A stretch of 64,000 bases of DNA from PLanc-01 sp035342095 (GTDB lineage: Bacteria; Planctomycetota; Phycisphaerae; Sedimentisphaerales; Anaerobacaceae): the NCBI GenBank assembly GCA_035342095.1, contig DAOQWL010000022.1, positions 1 through 64,000 on the forward strand, read 5' to 3'. The notes beneath the pieces are model-generated. The model did not search any database and was not told the DNA's origin. It saw only the letters and a list, made by a program, of their open reading frames with translations. Made by a program: the position numbers and the translations under genes. This document shows, piece after piece, positions 44,148 to 52,755 of this stretch (position 1 is the first letter of the stretch; every line of letters starts with the position of its first letter).

Positions 44148-44220
44148 CACCCCCTGAAGGCCGTGGCATTTCGGCATTCGCATTCGATGCCCATTGGGAT
44201 ATAGAAAGGAGACCCACAAG

Positions 44221-45225
44221 ATGGCAGCAAAGATCTATTATGAGAAAGATGCTCCGATCGGGCCGCTTCAGGGCAAGAAGGTGGCCGTGATCGGGTTCGG
44301 CTCGCAGGGGCACGCCCACAGTCTGAACCTTCGCGATAGCGGAATCGAGGTGGCGGTCGCGGAACTGCCCAACACGGACAACTTCAAGCTGGCGGTCGAG
44401 CACGGGTTCAAGCCGGGCGATATCAAGACCGCGATCGAGGGCGCCGCACTGATCATCGTGACGCTGCCGGACGAGGTTCAGGGCAAGGTGTACGCCGGCC
44501 AGATCGCGCCGAACCTCAAGGCCGGACAGACGATGGGCTTCTGCCATGGGTTCAATATCCACTTCGGGTACATCGTGCCGCCGAAGGAGATCAACGTCGT
44601 GATGATCGCGCCGAAGGGGCCGGGCCATCTCGTTCGCAGCGAGTTTGCCAAAGGTGGCGGCGTCCCGTGCCTGGTCGCGGTCCAGCAGGACGCCACCGGC
44701 ACCGCCAGGCAGATCGCCCTGGCCTGGGGTCATGGCATCGGCGGCGCCCGCGCCGGCATCCTGGAAACCACCTACAAGGAGGAGACGGAGACGGACCTGT
44801 TCGGCGAGCAGTGCGTCCTGTGCGGCGGCCTCTCCGCTCTGATCAAGGCGGGGTTCGAGACCCTCGTCGCCGCGGGCTACCAGCCGGAAATCGCGTACTT
44901 CGAGTGCATGCACGAGGTCAAGCTCATCGTGGACCTGATGTACCAGGGCGGCCTGAGCTACATGCGGTACAGCATCAGCAACACCGCCGAGTACGGGGAC
45001 CTGAGCCGCGGGCCGCGGATCATCACCGACCAGACCCGGGCGGAGATGAAGAAGATCCTCGGCGAGATCACCTCTGGCGCGTTTGCCAAGGAGTGGGTCA
45101 ACGAGTACCAGACCGGTCTGAAGAACTTCAATGCCTTGTACGAGAAGGACCACGCCAGCCAGCTCGAGACCGTCGGTCGCAAGCTCCGCAAGATGATGAA
45201 GTGGATTGACTCGAAGGAACTGTAG
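44221..45225 (+). CDS. ilvC: ketol-acid reductoisomerase (class I)
   Basis: 334 residues from ATG 44221, with AAAGGAGA about seven bases before it. Converts acetolactate or acetohydroxybutyrate to the dihydroxy acid in branched-chain amino acid synthesis. The Rossmann motif is VIGFGSQGHAHSLNLRDSG (24-42), the active site has APKGPGHLVR and the metal-binding ETTYKEETETDLFGEQ, and the C-terminal domain is complete. The cofactor loop after strand 2 is AELPNTDNFKLAV (47-59), with Glu48 and Asp53 and without the usual Arg/Lys/Ser that hold the NADPH phosphate, suggesting NADH use. ilvB/ilvN/ilvD are not nearby. Confidence 0.96.
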   Translation: MAAKIYYEKDAPIGPLQGKKVAVIGFGSQGHAHSLNLRDSGIEVAVAELPNTDNFKLAVEHGFKPGDIKTAIEGAALIIVTLPDEVQGKVYAGQIAPNLKAGQTMGFCHGFNIHFGYIVPPKEINVVMIAPKGPGHLVRSEFAKGGGVPCLVAVQQDATGTARQIALAWGHGIGGARAGILETTYKEETETDLFGEQCVLCGGLSALIKAGFETLVAAGYQPEIAYFECMHEVKLIVDLMYQGGLSYMRYSISNTAEYGDLSRGPRIITDQTRAEMKKILGEITSGAFAKEWVNEYQTGLKNFNALYEKDHASQLETVGRKLRKMMKWIDSKEL

Positions 45226-45281
45226 TTCCCGGGTCGTGATTCCGAGATCCCGTTCTCTACCGGGCGCGAAAGGAGAGCCCT

Positions 45282-46115
45282 ATGACCATCGGCAGACTCT
45301 GTGCTCCAGGGCGCAAAGCCCGCGCGGCGAGAGTCCTGTTGGGCATGGCGGCTCTCCTCTCCGTGTCCGTACTCTCCGGCTGCGGCGCCGATGAATATCT
45401 GTCGTCGAAGTCGCCCTATGCCAGGCTCGCGACGCCCTACGCGGTCACGCAGCTCGGGCGCAGCACTTCGCTCGATGTGCTCAACGTCGCCCACGATCCC
45501 GCCTACCCGTTCATCCGGGACAAGCGAGCGCGCGTCCTGCTGACCCAGGGCGACACGGTCGTCGGCTACTCCGGCCAGACGGGCAACACCCGTCGGACCT
45601 GGCTGAACCTGATCGCCTTCGACGAGTTCCGCATGACCGCCCGGCGCAAGTACTTCTTCTGTGTCGACGAGCGGGCCAGGCGGGCGCCGGACAATCCCAA
45701 GCAGGCGCTCTTTCCCGCGCGCAAGGGCGTCCTTCTGGACGCGGAATTCATCATCGATCCCGAGGTCCTCACGACGCCTTATGCGACGGAGGACGCTCAG
45801 CGGATCGAGATTGTCCGCTGGCTCGCGGACCAGTTCCGCCGGGATCTCACCACGCTGGTCGGCAATCCCAAGAACCCCGCCCAGGGCGACCAGTCTGTCC
45901 TGCTGGCCGGCATGATGGTCAGCCAGATCTTTCAGGGGGTTCTCGCGGAACTGAGCCAATCCCCGGGCCGGGCCAGGAACCTCAGCGACGAAACGGGTGT
46001 CCGTTTCCCCCACATGAGTCTGCGCGAGGGCCACATCCGCCTGCTCACGCAGAACGACCTCGGCGCGGTCAAGATCCGCGTCAACCTACCCATCACCGCC
46101 GCGAAGAAGAGGTAG
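45282..46115 (+). CDS. lipoprotein of unknown function
   Basis: 277 residues from ATG 45282, preceded by AAAGGAGA. Lipoprotein signal with Cys34 (LLSVSVLSGC). The mature protein begins GADEYLSSKSPYARLATP and ends at RVNLPITAAKKR; it is mixed alpha/beta, moderately basic, with no motif I recognise. It begins 56 bases after ilvC but with its own ribosome site and probably its own or read-through transcription. Envelope location is the only safe statement. Confidence 0.7.
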   Translation: MTIGRLCAPGRKARAARVLLGMAALLSVSVLSGCGADEYLSSKSPYARLATPYAVTQLGRSTSLDVLNVAHDPAYPFIRDKRARVLLTQGDTVVGYSGQTGNTRRTWLNLIAFDEFRMTARRKYFFCVDERARRAPDNPKQALFPARKGVLLDAEFIIDPEVLTTPYATEDAQRIEIVRWLADQFRRDLTTLVGNPKNPAQGDQSVLLAGMMVSQIFQGVLAELSQSPGRARNLSDETGVRFPHMSLREGHIRLLTQNDLGAVKIRVNLPITAAKKR

Positions 46116-46356
46116 GGGCACACTGACCCGGCGCTCTCCCTCGCATGTTTCTCGGCAACTCGTAGTACGCCGTCCATCTGGAAATGGTGGGCAAACGTCG
46201 CGGACACCGTTTGGAGTTCCGCCTTCAGGCGGGTTAAGACCGCGTAAACGCGGAACTCCGAACAGGCCATACGCGGATAGGCTGCTCACCGAATTAACGT
46301 GAACGGCGCAGTAGGGTGCGTACCACGCACCGTCTCACCCGACAGCCAATCTGCGG
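46116..46356. other. 241-base gap with a structured repeat
   Basis: Between two genes that end facing each other. The notable content is the nested palindrome at 46211-46262. No gene is supported. Confidence 0.5.
46211..46262. repeat. nested palindromic element (GGAGTTCCGC arms)
   Basis: Outer arms ggagttccgc and gcggaactcc pair perfectly; inside lie two smaller palindromes, GCCTTCAGGC and CGCGTAAACGCG. Folded, it makes a three-way junction. It may be a mobile repeat or a two-way transcription stop between converging genes; no T-run is present. Confidence 0.65.
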
Positions 46357-47217
46357 TCAGATCATCCACCAATTCCCTGGACTGATCGCTCGCAGGTTGA
46401 ATGACCTGTGTTCCGGCGGGAGAGATTCGAGCAGCTCCTTCGCCTTCCTGCCAATCGCCTGGGAGGCGAGCTCAGCGTTCCGCCGACCGACCTCGGGCGA
46501 CGCGTATTTGCGGGGGTCCTGGCCGCCGATGCCGTCGGGCGGCTTCATGTCGGGCGCGAGCGGACCGTCGCCCAGAGCGGACAGATCAACCAGGCTGGGA
46601 TAGAAGAACATCATGCTCGAGGTCTCCCACTTGGCCGCATGGTCCGTGGACGATCCGGGGCCCTGGCTGAGCGTGATCTCCCAGAGTCCCATGCCCGCGA
46701 CGGTCCCATCCGCGACGACCGGCGCCAGGGCCTTGTCGATCATGTCGATCTGACCTTGGACGTTGTGGCCGGAGACGCCGAGAATGACCCTCGCGCCGGT
46801 CTTCTTGATCCGCTGGAAGAGGGCGGTCAGCACCGGGACCATCGACTCCTGTGGGAACCCGTCGTGGAAGTAGATCGGCGGGTACACGGCGCCGCCGAAC
46901 TGCTCGGCGGCCTTGACGAGGATCGCATGGGCCTTGAGGGCGTCGTTGCCGAGCGGCAGGTGACGACCGTGCCACTCGATCAGCCCGAACGGCACATAGA
47001 CCGCCGGGAAGTCGCGGAGCGCCTTCTCCAGTTGCCCCGGCCTGAGGAACTGCATCTGCACGCCGGCCGACAGTTCCGGCTGGATGGCTCCTTGCCCCTG
47101 GTCCCTCGCGACTGCAGCTCCGCCGCCCGCCATCCAGAACGTGGCGGCCGCAGTCCCCACAAATTCCCGTCGTGAGATTCGAGCCCGCTTTGTTGTTCCC
47201 GACAGTTCGTCGCGCAT
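46357..47217 (-). CDS. creatininase-family amidohydrolase, Tat-exported
   Basis: 286 residues from ATG 47217, with GAGGCGGGA before it. Tat-type leader (ISRREFVGTAAATF). The creatininase fold carries its metal ligands in VPFGLIEWHGRHLPLGNDA (Glu, His, Asp), with another His in VSGHNVQG and Glu in KWETSSMM. Family members cut cyclic amides or formamides (creatinine, mycofactocin peptide, 2-amino-5-formylamino compounds); the exact substrate is unknown, and export is unusual. It is divergent from the DUF362 gene with 115 bases between the starts. Confidence 0.85.
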   Translation of the reverse strand: MRDELSGTTKRARISRREFVGTAAATFWMAGGGAAVARDQGQGAIQPELSAGVQMQFLRPGQLEKALRDFPAVYVPFGLIEWHGRHLPLGNDALKAHAILVKAAEQFGGAVYPPIYFHDGFPQESMVPVLTALFQRIKKTGARVILGVSGHNVQGQIDMIDKALAPVVADGTVAGMGLWEITLSQGPGSSTDHAAKWETSSMMFFYPSLVDLSALGDGPLAPDMKPPDGIGGQDPRKYASPEVGRRNAELASQAIGRKAKELLESLPPEHRSFNLRAISPGNWWMI

Positions 47218-47332
47218 ATTCCCGCCTCTTGTCGCCACTTTCTGCAATTCCTTCGCGACCTGCAAAGGCAATCGATGTATAATTGCAGCATCGGCTGCCG
47301 ACGTGCAATCGCAATCCTGGGAGGACAGGAGT

Positions 47333-49129
47333 ATGAGAACGAACGAGACGGCATCTTGTCGTGGGCACGAGTGTCCGAGGCATCGGGCGAGGCATTGCTG
47401 GGTGAGGTGGGTCTTTCCGGTTACCGGCCTGCTGGCGCTCCTCTGGTTCCTGATCCGCGTGATTCCCAAACCCTCCCGTGCGGCGTATCCCTGTCAACGC
47501 GCCGCCATGCCGCTGGCGTCGGGATTCGTCGTCTGGCTGGTCGGTCTCGCGACCGGCACAGTCGTGTCCCGGAGATTCCGACGGCTGGTGAGAGAGTCTC
47601 GCGTTGTGCTGGCGGGTCTGTGCCTGGTCACCGCGGTCGTGGTGGGCGCAGCGTCGCTGGCCGATTGGCCGGGCCGCCTGGCTGTGACGGGTGGGCCCTG
47701 GGGGCCTCACGGGCCCTTGGGCGAGGCGAAGGGGATTCATCCGGGTCGGGTCGTCTGGGTCTACGATCCCAACGCGACGGACTGGGATGGCTACAACTCT
47801 CTGGAGCACTGGTGGCAGGACGGCCACACGGACCCGGTTATCGTCGAGAAGATGGTTTCGCAGGCGATTCGCGGCGTGGCCGGCACGGACTGCGACGCCG
47901 CGGCCTGGGACGCGATCTTCCGGTACTTCAACGACGGTCGGGGCAAAGGAGACGTCGGCTATCAGGCAGGCGAGAAGATTGCCATCAAGATCAATCTCAC
48001 CACCTGCAACGCCGCAGGAGGGGACGTCAACCCGACCACCTACATTAAGAAATCCAGCGTCATGAATCGGATCGACAACTCGCCCCAGATGATCCTGGCG
48101 CTGCTGCGCCAGTTGGCGGACACCGTCGGAGCGGATCAGAACGACATCACCATCGGCGATCCGACGGGGATGGTGCCCAACTACTATTGGGACATGATCT
48201 ATCCGGAGTTTCCGAACGTACGCTACTTGGACAACTACGGCGGTTCCGGGCGGACCCGCACGGAGTTCTCGAATGTCCGGATGTACTGGAGCACGGCGGA
48301 CGCCGGCGGAAAGGCGCCGGACTACCTGCCTTCTGCCTTCGCGGAGGCGGCCTATATCATCAACTTCGCCATCTTGAAGGGCCATTCGTCCGGCGTGACG
48401 CTGTGTGCCAAGAACCACTACGGCTCGCTCCTCAGGACGCCGAATGGGTATCTCAGGCCGGAGCTTCCCGGCTTGCCCAATGCGGGGGGCTACCCCGGCT
48501 ACTACGACATGCACTCCAGCCTTCCGAACGTGGGCTGGAGCCCCGGGACAGGTCACTACCGCGCCCTGGTGGATCTCATGGGGCATTCCGAGCTGGGTGG
48601 CAAGACAGTCCTCTATCTGATTGACGGCCTCTTCGGCGGCTACTACTGGGAGGCCCATCCGTACCGGTGGAACATGCCGCCGTTCAACGGCGACTGGCCC
48701 TCGAGTGTTTTCGCCTCCCAAGACCCGGTGGCGATTGACTCGGTGGGCTATGACTTCGTGAACGCCGAATGGCCCGACGTCGTCCGATATGGACACTCGC
48801 CCAGCTCGACGTATGACATGCAGGGCGGCGCTGAAGACTACCTGCACGAGGCGGCGCTGGCCAACGACCCGTGCTCGGGCACCTTCTACGATCCGGACCA
48901 CTCCCGCCGTACGGTTCGCCTGGCGAGCCTCGGCGTGCACGAGCATTGGAACGATCCGGTCAACAAGCAGTACTCGCGGAACCTCGGGACAGGCGAGGGC
49001 ATCGAGCTGATCCTCCTGCACAGCGACCCGATCGAGGGAGGCATCGACAGCGATGGGGACGTGGATGAGGACGACCTGGAAGACCTTGCGAATCTCGGCG
49101 GGGACTGGGGGACTGTCTCGACTCCATAG
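47333..49129 (+). CDS. membrane-anchored DUF362-family protein
   Basis: 598 residues from ATG 47333, with GGAGG and AGGAG before it. Three hydrophobic helices occupy the first 110 residues (WVFPVTGLLALLWFLIRVI, ASGFVVWLVGLATGTVV, VVLAGLCLVTAVVVGAA). A large exported domain resembles DUF362: IAIKINLTTCN, DITIGDPTG, INFAILKGHSSGVTLCAKN and VFASQDPVAIDSVGYDFV. The C-terminus DSDGDVDEDDLEDLANLGGDW is one calcium-loop repeat like half a dockerin. DUF362 proteins are often linked to iron-sulfur or unknown redox roles; no Cys-rich cluster is seen here. A TATAAT-like box lies at 47278. Confidence 0.8.
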   Translation: MRTNETASCRGHECPRHRARHCWVRWVFPVTGLLALLWFLIRVIPKPSRAAYPCQRAAMPLASGFVVWLVGLATGTVVSRRFRRLVRESRVVLAGLCLVTAVVVGAASLADWPGRLAVTGGPWGPHGPLGEAKGIHPGRVVWVYDPNATDWDGYNSLEHWWQDGHTDPVIVEKMVSQAIRGVAGTDCDAAAWDAIFRYFNDGRGKGDVGYQAGEKIAIKINLTTCNAAGGDVNPTTYIKKSSVMNRIDNSPQMILALLRQLADTVGADQNDITIGDPTGMVPNYYWDMIYPEFPNVRYLDNYGGSGRTRTEFSNVRMYWSTADAGGKAPDYLPSAFAEAAYIINFAILKGHSSGVTLCAKNHYGSLLRTPNGYLRPELPGLPNAGGYPGYYDMHSSLPNVGWSPGTGHYRALVDLMGHSELGGKTVLYLIDGLFGGYYWEAHPYRWNMPPFNGDWPSSVFASQDPVAIDSVGYDFVNAEWPDVVRYGHSPSSTYDMQGGAEDYLHEAALANDPCSGTFYDPDHSRRTVRLASLGVHEHWNDPVNKQYSRNLGTGEGIELILLHSDPIEGGIDSDGDVDEDDLEDLANLGGDWGTVSTP

Positions 49130-49147
49130 TAGCGCCGTCAGTCCTGC

Positions 49148-49176
49148 TTGGCCCGACGACGAAAACGTGGTATGCT
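49148..49176 (+). promoter_or_regulatory. promoter abutting the NlpC/P60 lipoprotein start
   Basis: TTGGCC at 49148-49153, a 17-base spacer and TATGCT at 49171-49176. Seven bases separate it from the ATG at 49184, the same distance as at 33735. Confidence 0.5.
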
Positions 49177-49183
49177 CGCCGGC

Positions 49184-50581
49184 ATGAGAATGTCGCACCA
49201 AGCCAGGCTCCTGATTGTCCTCGTGTCGGTAAGCATGTTGACCGGCTGCACCACGATGGAACCGATGCCCACTGTTCGCCAGATTCCCGCGCCGGCGCTC
49301 GTGCCGGGCGTCATCGCGGAGATGAACACGCCGGGCCACTGGATCGGGCGGCATCCCGATCCCGATCGGCTGGTCATGACTGCCGACCAGATCGCGGCCT
49401 TCAACGGTCAGACCGAGAGGGCCGGCCTGGGTGTCGCGAGCATCGCCGACTTCAACGATACCGTCGATGGCGAAAAGCTGAAGGCCGATCTCGATGCCTG
49501 CCTGCGCTCGGTCGCAGGTCGCGGCTACTGCTTCGCCGACGGACGACAACCCGATAACACGTGGTGGCAGGACCTCCGGGACAATATGGACCTGGGCGCG
49601 ATCGCGCCTGAGGTCAACGTGCGTTTCGGCCTGATCGTTGGTTTCTGCGATCATCGCGTCCTGCCGGCGGCGGAGGGACTCTACAATGCGGACCTCAATC
49701 TCAGTTTCGACCGTTTACAGGACAGCACGCTCGACGTCGCCTCGCCGGTCGCGGTTCTCCATCGCAGCCGCGATGCGCGATGGCTGTACGTCGTCGGGCA
49801 GACCCTGCGAGGGTGGGTCCAGGCCGAGAGCGTGGCCCTGTGCGAACGCGACGTGGTCCGTGTCCACGTCCGGTCGGGCCAGTTCGCGGTCGTCACCGCG
49901 GCCAAAGCCGACCTCTACGCGGACGAGGATCTGCGCAACCACCTCGGACGAGTCCAGATGGGCACGCGACTGGTCGTGGCGCAGGATATGGATGGGGACA
50001 AGCTCCGCGTGCTGACGCCGAGGCGCGATACGGACGGGGTCTGCACCCTGGAAGCCGCGTACGTCCGGAAGACCGAGGTGAGCCTGGGCTATCTGCCCTA
50101 TACGGCGCGGACGATTATCCAGCAGGCGTTCAAGCTCCTGAACACTCCCTACGGCTGGGGCGGCCTTTTCGGCGAGCAGGATTGCTCCCGTTTCGTCCAG
50201 GAGGTGTTCGCAACGGTGGGTCTGGTCCTGCCACGGAACTCCTCGGAGCAGGCGAAAGTGGGCCGCCAAGTCCATGCGAGTCCCGGGATCGGCCTGGCTC
50301 AGGAGAAACTCGCGGTCCTCCGCGGGCGCGCGGCGCCGGCCCTCACGCTGCTGTGCATGAAGGGACACGGCATGCTGTTTCTCGGTTTCGTGGAGGGCAG
50401 ACCCTACGTCGTCCATGACCTGTGGAGCTACGACGTCGACGCGTCCACGGTCGCGGTGGTCAACCGCGTGGCCGTGACGCCGCTGGACCTCGGCAGCGGA
50501 CCTGCGGGCAGCCTTCTCGACCGAGTTGACAATATCCGCGTGCTCGACGCCGTGCCGGGCGCGCACGAAGCATTGCACTGA
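49184..50581 (+). CDS. NlpC/P60 cell-wall peptidase lipoprotein with SH3 domains
   Basis: 465 residues from ATG 49184, chosen because it gives a compact lipoprotein signal (IVLVSVSMLTGC, Cys22) and because a promoter ends seven bases upstream. Two SH3-like domains span about 190-310 (SPVAVLHRSRDARWLYVVGQ and ADLYADEDLRNHLGRVQMG). The NlpC/P60 domain starts with NTPYGWGGLFGEQDCSRFVQ, catalytic Cys334, and has the His in CMKGHGMLFLGFVEG. The plan matches YkfC-type gamma-D-glutamyl-diamino acid endopeptidases that trim murein peptides. The next gene, a deacetylase, starts 11 bases later. Confidence 0.88.
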   Translation: MRMSHQARLLIVLVSVSMLTGCTTMEPMPTVRQIPAPALVPGVIAEMNTPGHWIGRHPDPDRLVMTADQIAAFNGQTERAGLGVASIADFNDTVDGEKLKADLDACLRSVAGRGYCFADGRQPDNTWWQDLRDNMDLGAIAPEVNVRFGLIVGFCDHRVLPAAEGLYNADLNLSFDRLQDSTLDVASPVAVLHRSRDARWLYVVGQTLRGWVQAESVALCERDVVRVHVRSGQFAVVTAAKADLYADEDLRNHLGRVQMGTRLVVAQDMDGDKLRVLTPRRDTDGVCTLEAAYVRKTEVSLGYLPYTARTIIQQAFKLLNTPYGWGGLFGEQDCSRFVQEVFATVGLVLPRNSSEQAKVGRQVHASPGIGLAQEKLAVLRGRAAPALTLLCMKGHGMLFLGFVEGRPYVVHDLWSYDVDASTVAVVNRVAVTPLDLGSGPAGSLLDRVDNIRVLDAVPGAHEALH

Positions 50582-50592
50582 AGGAGATCGGT

Positions 50593-51522
50593 ATGAATCG
50601 TGTTTCCAGAAGAGAGCTGATGGGCACGGCGTTGGGCGTTGCCGTCCTCGCGGGGACCTCGCAGGGCCGAGCGGCCGAAAGCCCTTCGCCCAAGACGGGC
50701 ACGCGGTACATCGCGGCGTACGACACGGAATCCCCCGCCTGTTTGCAGGCGTGCCGCAAGATCGTGGAGGTGCACAAACGCCTGGCGATGCCCGCGACGT
50801 TCTTCATCGTCGGTCGGACGCTGGAGGCGAACGCAGCCGAGTACAAAACGCTGTTCGCCGATCCGCTCTTCGAGGTGGCCTCGCACACCTGGAGCCACAA
50901 GCTGCTCCGTGACAACGCGATGTGCGGGCGGGCAGTGTCCGCCCAGGAGAAGAGGGAGGAGATTTTCAAGGCCAAGGAGCTGATCGAGCAGGTCTTCGAG
51001 AGGCCGTGCGTCGGATTGCGGTCCGCGGTCGGATTCGACAACGGTCTCAAGGGGGCGACCGACGTGCTGGAACTGGTTCGGGCCGCGGGTTTCCAGTACG
51101 TGAGTACCCTGCTGTGGGGGCCGGATTGCTCGATGCCCGCGCTGATTGAAACGCCGTTTCACTATGGCGCCGACGGCTTCGCGGACGTGTGGGAGCTACC
51201 CGGGCACGGCTGGCACGAGAACCTGTTGAAGAACCACAACCGCTGGGGGGCCAAACGTCTGACTCTGTGGCCCTCGCCCATGCCCGAGGCGATCCCATCG
51301 CAGTTCGTCAAGACGCCGGAGGACGAGGCTCGGATCAATCGGGTCTTCCTGGACAAGGCCCGCGAAGAGGGCAAGCCCCACGTCTCGCTGATCTGGCATC
51401 CGTGGTCGCTGCACTCGTTCGATCCGGAGATGAAGATGCTGGAATTGACGTTTGCGCACGCCCGCGCGGTCGGGCTGATCCCGAGTACCTACACGGACCT
51501 GTATCGACAGATCGCCGGCTGA
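50593..51522 (+). CDS. polysaccharide deacetylase (CE4), exported
   Basis: 309 residues with a Tat-like leader (VSRRELMGTALGVAVLAG). CE4/NodB motifs: motif 1 as AAYDTESPAC with the metal Asp, ATFFIVGRTLEAN, and motif 2 SHTWSH with both metal histidines; LIWHPWSLHSFDPE supplies the later His. It should remove N-acetyl groups from peptidoglycan or another amino-sugar polymer. AAGGAGA precedes the ATG by six bases, and the gene follows the NlpC/P60 lipoprotein by 11 bases, so the two probably act on the same wall polymer. Confidence 0.9.
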   Translation: MNRVSRRELMGTALGVAVLAGTSQGRAAESPSPKTGTRYIAAYDTESPACLQACRKIVEVHKRLAMPATFFIVGRTLEANAAEYKTLFADPLFEVASHTWSHKLLRDNAMCGRAVSAQEKREEIFKAKELIEQVFERPCVGLRSAVGFDNGLKGATDVLELVRAAGFQYVSTLLWGPDCSMPALIETPFHYGADGFADVWELPGHGWHENLLKNHNRWGAKRLTLWPSPMPEAIPSQFVKTPEDEARINRVFLDKAREEGKPHVSLIWHPWSLHSFDPEMKMLELTFAHARAVGLIPSTYTDLYRQIAG

Positions 51523-51536
51523 AACTGTATGGGCTG

Positions 51537-52724
51537 TCACCGCTCCGTGCCGGTCAGGAGGTAGGTGGTCGTCAGGTTCGTGGCAGGGCGGGTGTACAGG
51601 TTCTTCCACGTTACGGTGAGCGCTTCCGGCTTGCGTCGCAGGCCGACGAGGATCTCCTGGTACGCGCCGAGCCTGACCGACTCGACCGGGATGCCCTCGA
51701 TCTCGGCTGTCAGTTCCTTCGGGCCGAGGTTTCGCAAGCGGAGAAAGACCTTGCCGTCCTCCGTCTGGTTGAGTCGGACGCCGACCAGGTTCGCCATCAG
51801 CAAATCGAGGACCCACTCATGGGCACAGAGCATGTTGTTGAAGGCGGCGACGGTCCGCCCGGCGCGGAGTGCCTCCATCACGCCGGCCACCGACCGCTCC
51901 CTGGCGAGGACCAGCGTGGTCGCCTGTTCGGCGTCGCTGCGGGCGCCGTGCACGTCGGAGTTCGCGAAGATCGTCAGGCCGTAATCGACCGCCCAATCGA
52001 ACGCGGACGGATACCACCACGTGCCGTGGCTGAACACCGTGTTCCATCCCGAGCCGACGACGTCGTTCTTCACCTCGATCCCCAGCAGAAGTCCCTGGCG
52101 GATTCCCCAGAGCATCGGCTCTCGCAGTCCGACGTGGGGGTGGGCGTAGAGGGCATAGCCGCCGAGCGAGGCCAGACGACGCCATTCGTCCTGATAGAAC
52201 ACCCTCGCCTGCCCTGGGATCTCGGCCCACTGGTGTGCGTCTCGCGGCTCGTAGCCGGCGGAGAAGTCGAGGGCGACGACATGCTCATTCGAGCTGATCC
52301 CCGTCTCCACGCCGCGAAGGAGCAGCATGCCCAGGGCATCGGCCATGATGCGGGCCTCCTCGTAGGCGCGGACGCTGCCGTGGTCGGTGATGGCGATCAC
52401 GTCGTAGCCGTATTGCCAGGCCTCGATGACGCGGTCGGTCGGGGTGAGTGTGCCGTCGGAGTAGACCGTGTGCATGTGGAAATCGCCGCGGAGAACTTCG
52501 TAGCGAACCGGATCGACGCTGTTGGCCTCGGCGGGCGGGTCAAAGACGAGAGGAAAGGCAGCTTCCTGTCGGACGAACTGCTCGCGTCCCCGGGCGGTCG
52601 CGATCTGCCGGGCTGGCGCGCACGTGAGCAGGACGAAAGCGACCCACGCGGTGCAGCGCACAATATCCCTGTGCTCGCGTCGGCCGGTCCGGCGAGCAGC
52701 TCGTCCGATTGTCTTGTCAGACAC
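51537..52724 (-). CDS. exported PHP-domain phosphoesterase (1)
   Basis: 395 residues from GTG 52724, with GGAG seven bases before it. An N-terminal hydrophobic export signal (TAWVAFVLLTCAPA). The PHP metal motifs are present: GDFHMHTVYSDGTL, VIAITDHGSV, GVETGI and FANSDVHG. PHP proteins hydrolyse phosphate or phosphonate esters with a trinuclear metal site. The C-terminal 120 residues are beta-rich. The protein at 59801 shares the plan and the start FHMHTV(Y/F)SDG, so these two are paralogues. It follows the LamG protein by 31 bases on the same strand. Substrate unknown. Confidence 0.87.
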   Translation of the reverse strand: MSDKTIGRAARRTGRREHRDIVRCTAWVAFVLLTCAPARQIATARGREQFVRQEAAFPLVFDPPAEANSVDPVRYEVLRGDFHMHTVYSDGTLTPTDRVIEAWQYGYDVIAITDHGSVRAYEEARIMADALGMLLLRGVETGISSNEHVVALDFSAGYEPRDAHQWAEIPGQARVFYQDEWRRLASLGGYALYAHPHVGLREPMLWGIRQGLLLGIEVKNDVVGSGWNTVFSHGTWWYPSAFDWAVDYGLTIFANSDVHGARSDAEQATTLVLARERSVAGVMEALRAGRTVAAFNNMLCAHEWVLDLLMANLVGVRLNQTEDGKVFLRLRNLGPKELTAEIEGIPVESVRLGAYQEILVGLRRKPEALTVTWKNLYTRPATNLTTTYLLTGTER

Positions 52725-52755
52725 TACGAATCTCCTTTACACCCCGCGTGCGTTC

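Noticed and set aside
40596..44219. A 1207-codon minus-strand open frame
   Set aside because: Antisense to the CotH/lamin-tail gene; low-complexity Val/Asp/Arg-rich product with no signal or motif.
46586..49654. A 1022-codon minus-strand open frame
   Set aside because: Antisense to the DUF362 gene and part of the NlpC/P60 gene, and out of frame with the creatininase gene; no recognisable domain.
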